A stretch of DNA of 64,000 bases from Aquilutibacter rugosus (lineage in GTDB: Bacteria > Pseudomonadota > Gammaproteobacteria > Xanthomonadales > Xanthomonadaceae). The notes under the pieces were generated by a model, which saw nothing but the letters and a program-made list of their open reading frames with translations, was not told the origin of the DNA and did not search any database. Made by a program: the position numbers and the translations under genes. The stretch lies in NCBI RefSeq assembly GCF_036541335.1, contig NZ_JAZHBO010000002.1:186001-250000 (forward strand). Direction: 5' to 3'. Of this stretch, positions 22,566 to 30,763 are shown one piece after another. Each line of letters begins with the position of its first letter. Within the stretch, counting starts at the first letter, position 1.

Positions 22566-25217
22566 CTAATTTCCGAGAATTGCGTGCGCGATTTGCTGGT
22601 CAATGTCGCGTCCTTCGTCGTCGCGCTCCCGTGGCATGAGGTAGAGGCCATTTGGATTCTTCTTTGCCCAGAGTTCGCCGACAGCACGTTTGGCCACATT
22701 CTTAGGATGCGTGTATCGGTCGTCACCTTTGTACTCGATCACGAAAATTCGACCGTCCTTTAGTTTCGCAATGAAGTCAGGGTAGGTGGATCCGGTTGCT
22801 GTTGGGAACCGGAACTGGGTTGGATGCGCAAGGTTGCGGACCCATACCTCCACATCCGGATTGCGGTCAATGGCCGTGGCGCAGCGGTACTCCTCCGCCA
22901 ACTGGCCATCCCGACGACGATAAGGTAGATCGCCCGGGACCGCGTAGTAGTGCTTGGACCACTCAAGCGGAGCAGGGCACGGCGAGCGCATGGGGTAGGC
23001 CAAATCCGAGAACCTGAATACAACACCGGGATCGACCACAATGGAGTCAAGGCTGAATAAACTCTTGTGAGCCTGGTTGCCACGCTGCAGCTTGGCGTCT
23101 GCAAGCAATTGCAACAGACGCCGCGCAATAATGAATCTTCCGCGCACAAGCTGGCCCAAGCTGTATCCCTTTCGCTTCAGCGGTGCCAATGCTTGGGCTA
23201 TCCACTCAATCATCGTCTCTTGGCGAACGTCATTCTGGACAACTTTGTTTTCGAGCCAGATGAGCAAGTCGGACTCCTCCCAATCACCGGCTAACCCGAA
23301 CAGGTAGTCGGTTTCCGGCTCATGAACCATGCTCATGGTCACCGTTTTCTCGCCGAGGTCGATCTCCCAAGTTTGGGCGCGTGTATTGAACGAAAGCGAG
23401 TCCAACTTGCCCGCCGTGTCCGCAGGGTTCCAAAATCCGTCTTCCATCAACAAGTCGTTTTCGACAGGCACGATCCGCTCACCGAACTTAATCGATAGCT
23501 GTGGCACCTCAAACCTAACTCCCTTTTGTGCCGGAGTTTGGCGTAAGGTCGCTCGCTCGTTGTGTTGCTCAAGCGAAGTTTGTACCTGCTCCTTGGCTTT
23601 GCCAGTGAACGCTTTTGCGATGGCCTTGACACTCTCGGGTTGTATCGCGCCCTTGACTTCCACCACGAACTTGCCTGCTTCTTCGGCGGGCTTGATTGTG
23701 ATGTTGCGCAGGTCGCCCGCTGGCACGTTCGCCAAGTCGGGCTTCTTTGTTGCCGTGAGCCGGAGCATCTCGACCCGTAGCGCGGGGTGTTCGCCATCGT
23801 CAGGGATCAGCGGCGGTTGTGTCGGGAGGTTCTGCGCGGCTTCCAATCGCGAGAAACCCATGCTCTCCAGATGGTCTGTGAATTCGACAGCCTTGGCGCC
23901 GAAGTAGGGCGACACGACATGAGCATATGCTTTGTTTAAGGCCGGATGGGTGCGCATGCGCGCATAGGGCATGCGCAGAACGCGGCCCAGCAACTGCTCG
24001 ATGGCGGTCGCGGACTTCGTGCCTGATACAGAGCACAGCACATAGGCGAAAGAACAGTCCCAGCCTTCTTTCAGCGCTTCCATCGTGATGATGATGCGTA
24101 CGGGACAGTCTTCTGCGAATAGGTCGATCCCGTCGAGCTCACGTTGGTCGCCAGTGGCAATCTTTACCCATTCGGAGCTAATCCGTTCGCCGTCTTCGCC
24201 TGTCAGGTAGTTATAGATTGTTTCGACAGTCGCCTCGCCACCCTTATGCTCGGCCTGGATTAATAGGATCGGACGAATGTAGTCGGTTTCCTTCCTTGCT
24301 ATTTCTTCCAACTCCTGCCGTCGCAGCAAAGCATGGCGCAGGGCAACGTGCCAGCCGTCCAAGTGCTCTTCCAGCATCACCGGCAACTTGATCATCTGCT
24401 CGGCGAACAACTGCGAGGCGGACACGCGCACCAGCACATTGCTGGTGCTCATGTCCGGCGTGGCGGTCAGTTCGATGATGGCGCTAGGGGCCAGACGCTC
24501 GTACACGACGCCGGACAGGTCGCTGGTCGCGTTGTGCGCCTCGTCGGTAATCACCAGCGGGCGGTGGAGCCGCAGCAGGTTGGCGAACGAGAAGCGCGGC
24601 CCCTTGCCGTCCTCCGTCAGTTCCAGGTCCGGCAGTGGGGCGTCTTTCGGCAAGGCGATGAAATGCGGTTCCAGCGCCTCCTTGTGCGCATAGAAGTCGC
24701 GGATGTCGATGTTCTCGACACGCGCCGCCGCCAGCGTCGCAATGACGATACAGGTGCGCGTCGCCAGTTCCTGCTGCGTCAGTTGTTCGATGTCGTCGCC
24801 ATCCAGCACCGACACCTGGCCACCGAACGCGGCGTCCAGTTCCTGGCGGTAGGGGTGGCGGCGATTCTTGAACGCGTCCAGGGTCTGCTGCTTGATCGTA
24901 CGACTTGGCACCAGCCACACGACCAGCGGGCGGTCACGTTCCAGCCAGTTGTCCGCCGCGCAGCGGATGAAATGCGCGCCCATCAGCGTCTTGCCGCCGC
25001 CGGTGGGAATGCGGATGGCGACATAGGGCACGTTGCGCAGGCTGGGCAGCTCCTGGCCGTCCTTGTTGCGCAGGTTGCGGTACTCGGGCACCAGCATGGT
25101 CTTGGCGTCCGGGTGCGCGTGTGCGTCGAACGCCTCGGCAACGCCCTCCGAGCGCGCAGCGCGCAGGAAGTCGGCCAGCCGCGCGAGTGATTTTTCCTGG
25201 TAGTCCTTCAAGTCCAT
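22566..25217 (-). CDS. res: Type III restriction enzyme, Res subunit
   Basis: An 883-residue helicase-nuclease. The SF2 motor shows PTGGGKT (71-77, motif I), TDEAH (224-228, motif II), ELTATPD (motif III) and QLLGRVLRMP (motif VI). Near the C-terminus, PDFIAKL...IFVIEYKG (about 812-831) is the PD-ExK endonuclease site. Res translocates after Mod has bound and cuts when unmethylated sites are encountered. The gene follows mod by 4 bases on the same strand, and all motifs are intact, so the system is probably active. Confidence 0.92.
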   Translation of the reverse strand: MDLKDYQEKSLARLADFLRAARSEGVAEAFDAHAHPDAKTMLVPEYRNLRNKDGQELPSLRNVPYVAIRIPTGGGKTLMGAHFIRCAADNWLERDRPLVVWLVPSRTIKQQTLDAFKNRRHPYRQELDAAFGGQVSVLDGDDIEQLTQQELATRTCIVIATLAAARVENIDIRDFYAHKEALEPHFIALPKDAPLPDLELTEDGKGPRFSFANLLRLHRPLVITDEAHNATSDLSGVVYERLAPSAIIELTATPDMSTSNVLVRVSASQLFAEQMIKLPVMLEEHLDGWHVALRHALLRRQELEEIARKETDYIRPILLIQAEHKGGEATVETIYNYLTGEDGERISSEWVKIATGDQRELDGIDLFAEDCPVRIIITMEALKEGWDCSFAYVLCSVSGTKSATAIEQLLGRVLRMPYARMRTHPALNKAYAHVVSPYFGAKAVEFTDHLESMGFSRLEAAQNLPTQPPLIPDDGEHPALRVEMLRLTATKKPDLANVPAGDLRNITIKPAEEAGKFVVEVKGAIQPESVKAIAKAFTGKAKEQVQTSLEQHNERATLRQTPAQKGVRFEVPQLSIKFGERIVPVENDLLMEDGFWNPADTAGKLDSLSFNTRAQTWEIDLGEKTVTMSMVHEPETDYLFGLAGDWEESDLLIWLENKVVQNDVRQETMIEWIAQALAPLKRKGYSLGQLVRGRFIIARRLLQLLADAKLQRGNQAHKSLFSLDSIVVDPGVVFRFSDLAYPMRSPCPAPLEWSKHYYAVPGDLPYRRRDGQLAEEYRCATAIDRNPDVEVWVRNLAHPTQFRFPTATGSTYPDFIAKLKDGRIFVIEYKGDDRYTHPKNVAKRAVGELWAKKNPNGLYLMPRERDDEGRDIDQQIAHAILGN

Positions 25218-25221
25218 TCGA

Positions 25222-26784
25222 TCACCTCGCCCGGATATCGTTGGGGGTCTTTTTGAACTTGATCCCCAGCGATCGCAGGCGGTCGTTGGTCATGTTCGTG
25301 CCTTCGCCGTAGATCACCATCGGGCCGTCGTGCTTCGGCAGGCCCGCCAGTACCTTCATGGTCAGCATGTTGCCGCCCGCAAGCCGCTGGTCGCCCAGAA
25401 TGCCGTTGTAGAGCAGGTAGTAAGCGGTGCCGTTGTGGACGCCCAGCAGTGGCGACTTCATGGCGCGCGTGCTGCGCGCCGTGCCCGTCTCTGCAAACCA
25501 GATATGCGCGGCTAGGTGCTCGAACTTGATTTCGGGATTGATCCGGCCCTGGTCGTCGAACACTTTGGGGCCGAGTTGGTAGAAACGGAACCCGCCGCCG
25601 CCTTGCCAGCCCACCGCTTCGGAAATGCCGCCTTGCTCTCCGTCAAGAACTTTGACAAGGCGTGGATGACATAGCGTGCGCGCATGGTCGCCCATCTCGA
25701 TTCCGATCCATCGCCGCCCCATTTTGTGCGCTGCGGCCGCTGTCGTTCCAGAACCGAGGAAACTGTCTAGAACAAAGTCGCCTTTGTTCGTCGCAATCTC
25801 GATTATGCGTTTCATCAAGCCTTCTGGCTTGGGCGTATCGAACGCAGCCTTCTCGCCGAAAATGAGTTCAAGTTCACGCGCGGCGTGCTGATTCAGTCCA
25901 ACATCGTCCCAGATAGTCGGGGCAGTCATGCCCGTTTTGGCTTCCGATTTGAACAGTTTCCGCATGGGCGTTCCTGCCTTTCCATCCTTGCCCCAGAAGA
26001 AACGCCTTTCGGCGACCATCTTCTCCATCACCTCGCGCTTATATACCCAGCACCGCCCCTTGCGCGGAAATACCTCATCGCCAGTGAAAGGATTTACGAC
26101 CGGGTAGGTCAGGCTTTCGACAAATCGTCCGCCCTTCGCATTGCCCGTCGAGTCGACTTTTCGGAAAGGGCCGCGCTCGTCGAAACCGAACGGTTCTTCA
26201 TAAGACCTGTACTGGGAGTCCGCCTTCTCGGTTCGCTCCATGAGATTGAACGCTTCTTCTGCGAGCGTCTTCTTTGAGTTGGCAACCTTTGATTTCGCAT
26301 ACACCAGAATATGGTCGTACGTGGAGCCAATCTTTCGATCATTGGGAGCGCCGTCCCGCTTCTTCCATGCCAAGTCAGCAATAAAGTTCCCGCGCCCAAA
26401 GATCTGATCGCACATTACCTTGAAGTAATGTGCCTCGTTGTCATCAAGGGACACCCAGATTGATCCGTCCTCTCGCAGAAGTTCTCGAAGGAGAGTTATT
26501 CTTGGGTGGATCATCGACAGCCACTGCGCATGTTCCAAATTGTCGTCGTAATGCTCGAAAGCGCTTTTGGTGTTGTAGGGCGGGTCAATGAAAATACATT
26601 TCACCTGCCCTGCGTAGTACGGCAGCAGCGCCTTCAAGGCTTCCAGGTTGTCGCCGTGGATCAGCATGTTCGGCGCGTCTTCGTCGCCGTAGGACAGGGA
26701 TTGAACGGGTTGAAGAAGGCGGTAGGGCGTCTTCGCCGTCGCTTTCAAATCGTCATTGCGGTTGTGCCATTCCAGCCAAGGCAT
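25222..26784 (-). CDS. mod: Type III DNA adenine methyltransferase, Mod subunit
   Basis: A 520-residue beta-type N6-adenine methyltransferase: DPPY (67-70, motif IV) precedes the AdoMet-binding motif DSFLGSGTT (about 340-348), the order expected for Mod. The stretch between them forms the variable target-recognition domain, and YDHILVYAKS lies within. The N-terminus WLEWHNRNDD is typical. AGGA lies about 8 bases upstream of ATG 26784. No simple-sequence tract is present in the coding sequence, so phase variation is not indicated. Confidence 0.92.
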   Translation of the reverse strand: MPWLEWHNRNDDLKATAKTPYRLLQPVQSLSYGDEDAPNMLIHGDNLEALKALLPYYAGQVKCIFIDPPYNTKSAFEHYDDNLEHAQWLSMIHPRITLLRELLREDGSIWVSLDDNEAHYFKVMCDQIFGRGNFIADLAWKKRDGAPNDRKIGSTYDHILVYAKSKVANSKKTLAEEAFNLMERTEKADSQYRSYEEPFGFDERGPFRKVDSTGNAKGGRFVESLTYPVVNPFTGDEVFPRKGRCWVYKREVMEKMVAERRFFWGKDGKAGTPMRKLFKSEAKTGMTAPTIWDDVGLNQHAARELELIFGEKAAFDTPKPEGLMKRIIEIATNKGDFVLDSFLGSGTTAAAAHKMGRRWIGIEMGDHARTLCHPRLVKVLDGEQGGISEAVGWQGGGGFRFYQLGPKVFDDQGRINPEIKFEHLAAHIWFAETGTARSTRAMKSPLLGVHNGTAYYLLYNGILGDQRLAGGNMLTMKVLAGLPKHDGPMVIYGEGTNMTNDRLRSLGIKFKKTPNDIRAR

Positions 26785-27036
26785 TCAATTTTCCTAACAT
26801 AGCAACGGCGCGCGTTGCCCGCCATTTGGATTTCAGTCGCACTAGAATGCTGCAGAACTGTCTCACCCGATGATACCTTCCCGGGGGAAATAAATCCCCC
26901 TGCCTTGGGACTACGTTGCAGCCAAATCTGGGTCGGAAACTGTCGGATTCTGACCTCCCCTAGAGAATTGGTACTCCAGAGTAGGGAATCTGGCTCCGTC
27001 ATGCCAAAATAGAACTTCACTCCTGAGCCCCATCCG
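26785..27036. other. Intergenic region between mod and dnaX (divergent)
   Basis: About 250 bases upstream of two divergent genes. It contains a hairpin GGGGGA-6-TCCCCC (26883-26900) and no open frame of note. No direct copy of the tRNA-Ser 3' end is present, so a tRNA-directed insertion junction is not supported. The promoters of mod and dnaX should lie here but no strong boxes stand out. Confidence 0.45.
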
Positions 27037-28701
27037 ATGTCCTACCTGGTGCTGGCGCGTAAGTGGCGCCCCAAGAAATTCTCAGAACTCGTCGGCCAGA
27101 CCCATGTGGTCAAGGCACTGACCAATGCGCTGGAAACCGGCCGGGTCCATCATGCCTTCCTGTTTACCGGTACGCGCGGCGTTGGCAAAACCACTATCGC
27201 CCGTATCTTTGCCAAGAGTCTCAACTGCGAGCAGGGCACCAGTTCCGAACCCTGCGGACAATGCTCCACCTGCCAGGATATCGACGCCGGCCGATACTTC
27301 GATATGGTGGAAATTGACGCCGCGTCCAATAACGGTGTCGATGATGTTCGCGAATTGATTGAAAGTGCCCAATACGTCCCGAGTCGCGGAAAGTTCAAGG
27401 TCTTTCTGATTGACGAAGTGCACATGCTCTCCAAGAGCGCGTTCAATGCGCTGCTCAAGACGCTAGAAGAGCCGCCCCCGCACGTCAAGTTTCTGCTTGC
27501 AACTACGGATCCGCAAAAGCTGCCGGTGACGGTGCTGTCGCGCTGTCTCCAGTTCAACTTACTGCGTCTCGATGAGCGCCAGATTTCCGGCCAAATTCGC
27601 CACATTCTGGAGCAGGAGTCGATCACTGCCGATGACTCTGCGATCGCGCTGATTACCAAGGGTGCTGACGGTTCGCTGCGTGATGGTCTGTCGCTGCTCG
27701 ATCAGGCCATCGCCTATACCGGCGGTGACTTGCGCGGTGATGCGGTCGAGAAAATGCTGGGCACGGTTGATCGGGCTCGCGTTGCCGAATTGCTGGGTGC
27801 CCTGGTTCGAGGTGATGCGGCAACGTTAATGCGCGAAGTCGAAGCCCTTGCCGAATTCTCGCCGGATTGGCCCGGCGTTCTGAATGCATTGAACGAAGCA
27901 TTCCACAAGATCCAGATGGTGCAGCTGATTGCCGATGCCGATGTATCCATCGACGGTGCCAACGTGCGTGAACTGGCCGCCGCGGTGCGGCCGGAACTGG
28001 TGCAGCTTTGGTATCAGATGGCACTGCAGGGACAACGAGATTTGGGCTTTGCGCCATCGCCGCGTTCGGGTTTCGACATGGTGATGTTGCGCATGCTGGC
28101 GTTTAAGCCCGGCAATCCGAGCGCGGTGAGTCTGACTCCCGTAGCGGCTGTGCCATCGGCTACACCCGCACCAACTCCCGCACCCGCACCAACACTTGCA
28201 CCGGTGCCTGCTGCAAAGGCAGAAGCCGCACCGGCACCGGCACCGGCACCGAGTGCGCCTGTCGTTGCTGCAGTGCCGGCCGAGCCCGAACCGGCACTGG
28301 ACATCCCGCCGCTGGAAAGCGCCGAGGACTGGGCCAAGGTCGTCAAGATCATGCCGGCCAACGGACCCACGCGTCACTTTGCCGAGATGTTGCACTGGGT
28401 TGCACGAGACGGCGAAGCACTGCAGTTCGAACTCGAGGAACAGTACTTCCATCTCAACGACCAGCGCATGATGGCGTCGCTTGGCAATGCGCTGAAAGCT
28501 GTGGGTTATCCGCATGCGGAACTGCAGGTGGACTTGCGGCCCGAGGTCAACGAACGCAACAGCGTGCAGTCGGTCAAAGATCGCGAGGTCGAACGGATTC
28601 AGCGCGAGGCCGAAGAGCGCTTCCGCAATGATCCGCAAGTGCAGGCGTTACTGAGCGAGGCGGATACCCGTCTGGTACCGGGCTCCATTCGACCCGCTTA
28701 G
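27037..28701 (+). CDS. dnaX: DNA polymerase III gamma/tau subunit
   Basis: A 554-residue AAA+ clamp-loader subunit. GTRGVGKTT (Walker A, about 45-53), the four-cysteine zinc module (NCEQG...CGQCSTC), LIDEVHML (Walker B) and SRC are all present. A Pro/Ala-rich linker (about residues 372-415) leads to the tau C-terminal domain that binds polymerase alpha. I see no A-AAA-AAG slippery stretch, so programmed frameshifting to gamma is not suggested. It is first in a dnaX-ybaB-recR-HIT cluster. Confidence 0.95.
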   Translation: MSYLVLARKWRPKKFSELVGQTHVVKALTNALETGRVHHAFLFTGTRGVGKTTIARIFAKSLNCEQGTSSEPCGQCSTCQDIDAGRYFDMVEIDAASNNGVDDVRELIESAQYVPSRGKFKVFLIDEVHMLSKSAFNALLKTLEEPPPHVKFLLATTDPQKLPVTVLSRCLQFNLLRLDERQISGQIRHILEQESITADDSAIALITKGADGSLRDGLSLLDQAIAYTGGDLRGDAVEKMLGTVDRARVAELLGALVRGDAATLMREVEALAEFSPDWPGVLNALNEAFHKIQMVQLIADADVSIDGANVRELAAAVRPELVQLWYQMALQGQRDLGFAPSPRSGFDMVMLRMLAFKPGNPSAVSLTPVAAVPSATPAPTPAPAPTLAPVPAAKAEAAPAPAPAPSAPVVAAVPAEPEPALDIPPLESAEDWAKVVKIMPANGPTRHFAEMLHWVARDGEALQFELEEQYFHLNDQRMMASLGNALKAVGYPHAELQVDLRPEVNERNSVQSVKDREVERIQREAEERFRNDPQVQALLSEADTRLVPGSIRPA

Positions 28702-28753
28702 TTTCAGATTCAAATTCAACTTACACATCCACCCACATCATTCGGAGAATACG

Positions 28754-29068
28754 ATGCGCGGAAATATCGCCCAGCTGATGCAACAAGCTCAGCGCATGCA
28801 GGAAAACGTCAAGAAGGCTCAAGACGAGCTGGCCAAGATTGAAGTCAACGGTAGCGCCGGCGCCGGCATGGTCAACGTCACGCTGACCGGTAAGCTTGAA
28901 TGCCTCAAGGTGCGTATTGATCCGTCGGTGATGGCCGATCCGGAAATGGTCGAAGACCTGGTCGCTGCTGCATTCAACGATGCCGTCACTAAGGCCAATG
29001 CCGAAAGCGAACAACGCATGAGTGCCGCAACCGCCGGCCTCAAGCTGCCGCCGGGTATGGGCTTCTGA
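28754..29068 (+). CDS. ybaB: YbaB/EbfC nucleoid-associated protein
   Basis: A 104-residue homodimeric DNA-binding protein: MRGNIAQLMQQAQRMQENVKKAQDEL helix, then KIEVNGSAGAGMVNVTLTG and DPEMVEDLVAAAFNDA, all family hallmarks. GGAG lies 8 bases before the ATG. The dnaX-ybaB-recR order is widely conserved and suggests a link with replication or recombination. Confidence 0.93.
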   Translation: MRGNIAQLMQQAQRMQENVKKAQDELAKIEVNGSAGAGMVNVTLTGKLECLKVRIDPSVMADPEMVEDLVAAAFNDAVTKANAESEQRMSAATAGLKLPPGMGF

Positions 29069-29090
29069 TCCCGACAAGCAGCACTACACA

Positions 29091-29693
29091 ATGAGCGGAT
29101 CCCCGCTGCTGGAACAGCTGATCGACGCCTTGCGGATTCTGCCGGGCGTGGGTCCCAAGTCGGCACAACGCATGGCGTATCACTTGCTGGCGCGCGAGCG
29201 CGCCGGCGGTGAACGTCTGGGCGCGATGTTGACTAAGGCCATGCGCGACATCGGCAACTGTAAACAGTGCCGCGATTTCAGCGAATCGGAGCTCTGTGCG
29301 ATCTGCGCCGGCGCAGCGCGTGATAGCACCTTGCTGTGCGTGGTCGAGTCGCCGGCCGACCGTCTGGCCATCGAAACGGCCACCGGCTATCGCGGCCTGT
29401 ACTTTGTGCTGCACGGTCGCCTGTCGCCGTTAGACGGCATCGGTCCGCAGGATCTCGGTTTGGACCTGCTGCAGACTCGCCTCCACGAGAACGCGCCGTC
29501 CGAACTCATCATCGCCACCAATCCCACCATCGAAGGCGAAGCCACCGCTCACTATCTGGCGGCGATGGCGCGCGAGCAGGGCATCACACCGACGCGGCTA
29601 GCGCATGGCGTGCCCTTGGGCGGTGAGCTCGAATACATTGACCGTGGCACCTTGTTCCACGCCTTCGGCACCCGTGCGGCCATCCAGGAGTAA
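29091..29693 (+). CDS. recR: Recombination mediator RecR
   Basis: A 200-residue protein. It has a helix-hairpin-helix (LPGVGPKSAQRMAYHLL), a C4 zinc finger (CKQCRDFSESELCAIC), a Toprim domain (LCVVESPADRLAIE) and the GLYFVLHGRLSPLDGIGP strand. With RecO, also in this window, it loads RecA at SSB-coated gaps. ATG 29091 is chosen because it begins at the conserved N-terminus (PLLEQLIDALRILPG). Confidence 0.95.
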   Translation: MSGSPLLEQLIDALRILPGVGPKSAQRMAYHLLARERAGGERLGAMLTKAMRDIGNCKQCRDFSESELCAICAGAARDSTLLCVVESPADRLAIETATGYRGLYFVLHGRLSPLDGIGPQDLGLDLLQTRLHENAPSELIIATNPTIEGEATAHYLAAMAREQGITPTRLAHGVPLGGELEYIDRGTLFHAFGTRAAIQE

Positions 29694-29696
29694 GTC

Positions 29697-30059
29697 ATGA
29701 GCGACGACACCATTTTTCACAAGATCATCAATCGCGAAATTCCGGCCGACATCGTTTACGAATCGGACTCCGTGATCGCGTTCAAGGACATCGCACCCAT
29801 GGCACCGGTCCATGTGCTGTTTGTCCCTAAAAAATCCATTGCAACCTTGAATGATGCCAAGGCCGAAGACGCCGCATTACTCGGTGAACTGATGCTGGCC
29901 GCTGTAGAGTATGCCCGCCGCGAAGGCATGGCCGACAACGGTTACCGCGTCGTCATGAACTGCAACGCCGATGGCGGACAGACCGTGTATCAGCTGCACT
30001 TGCACCTGCTGGGCGGTACGCGTCTAGCCGGCTTCGGTGCCGCGGGTTCGCATCACTGA
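29697..30059 (+). CDS. HIT-family nucleotide hydrolase (HinT-like)
   Basis: A 120-residue HIT protein: FHKIINREIPADIVYE at the start, DIAPMAPVHVLFVPKK, and the triad region. The triad reads QLHLHLLGG at residues 99-107, so the first histidine of the usual H-x-H-x-H is a glutamine, while the catalytic middle and last histidines (101, 103) are kept. HinT enzymes hydrolyse purine nucleoside phosphoramidates. The gene starts 3 bases after recR. Confidence 0.88.
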   Translation: MSDDTIFHKIINREIPADIVYESDSVIAFKDIAPMAPVHVLFVPKKSIATLNDAKAEDAALLGELMLAAVEYARREGMADNGYRVVMNCNADGGQTVYQLHLHLLGGTRLAGFGAAGSHH

Positions 30060-30087
30060 TTGCAGCCTAGGCGGCAAGCAGGCTGTG

Positions 30088-30609
30088 CTACCACCACGGC
30101 CAGCCGTACCCGAGGCCCCAGCCCCAGCTACCGTAATAGCCGTACGGTGAGCCATACGGAGGCGTGGCATAACGATCGCGCTTGCCCCACAGATAGATCG
30201 TCTGTGCATCCATCTTAGGATAGCGGTAGGTGTAGTCGCCGATTTTCTGATCGCTGTAACCGTTGACGCGGCCCACAAAAGTCACTTCGCGGTTCATTGC
30301 AAACACGGCAGGATCATAGAAACCGGCGCGGCAGGCCATAAAGCGGCCGGCGGACTCTTCGCGCAGTTCACGCGGACGCAGTTGCGAATCCAACGGGGTC
30401 GATACGACCTCGAAACAGGTTTGGCCCTGCATCGGCGTGGTCTTGGCAATCACACCGCCCCATACCGTTGTGGCACCGGTGTAATCCTTGGATTGCGCAT
30501 CGGCCGGCGTGATTTTGGTGTACTCACCGCGCAACGGTTCCGGCGGCAAGGTGGCACAGGCGCTGAGTGCCAGTAAGGCGGCACCGGCAACGGCTAATTT
30601 AAGTTTCAT
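30088..30609 (-). CDS. slp: Slp-family outer-membrane lipoprotein
   Basis: A 173-residue lipoprotein with signal peptide and lipobox LSAC (Cys about 18). The family core is visible: YTGATTVWGGVIAKT, FEVVSTPLD and the late GDYTYRYP. The C-terminal tail is rich in Gly, Tyr and Trp (YGYYGSWGWGLGYGWPWW). Slp proteins are starvation- or acid-inducible lipoproteins of uncertain mechanism. GGAGA lies 7 bases before the ATG. It is convergent with the HIT gene. Confidence 0.87.
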   Translation of the reverse strand: MKLKLAVAGAALLALSACATLPPEPLRGEYTKITPADAQSKDYTGATTVWGGVIAKTTPMQGQTCFEVVSTPLDSQLRPRELREESAGRFMACRAGFYDPAVFAMNREVTFVGRVNGYSDQKIGDYTYRYPKMDAQTIYLWGKRDRYATPPYGSPYGYYGSWGWGLGYGWPWW

Positions 30610-30763
30610 AGCAATGTCTCCAAACCCGTTTTATGGCGCGGCTGCCGTCAACGGCGGCCGTATGGTCCCAGTGTGCACTCGTTCGTATTAACAGTAGCTG
30701 ATGGACCGCAATGCACGAAAATGTTCGGGCACCTGTCACGTCGAGTCAGGTACCATGGGCGGC

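Noticed and set aside
22430..27036. Flanking direct repeats of the tRNA-Ser 3' end, as expected for an integrated island.
   Set aside because: No second copy of the T-arm/acceptor sequence was found before dnaX, and there is no integrase gene.
28100..28300. A programmed frameshift in dnaX producing a gamma form.
   Set aside because: No A-AAA-AAG-like slippery run with a downstream hairpin is visible in the linker region.
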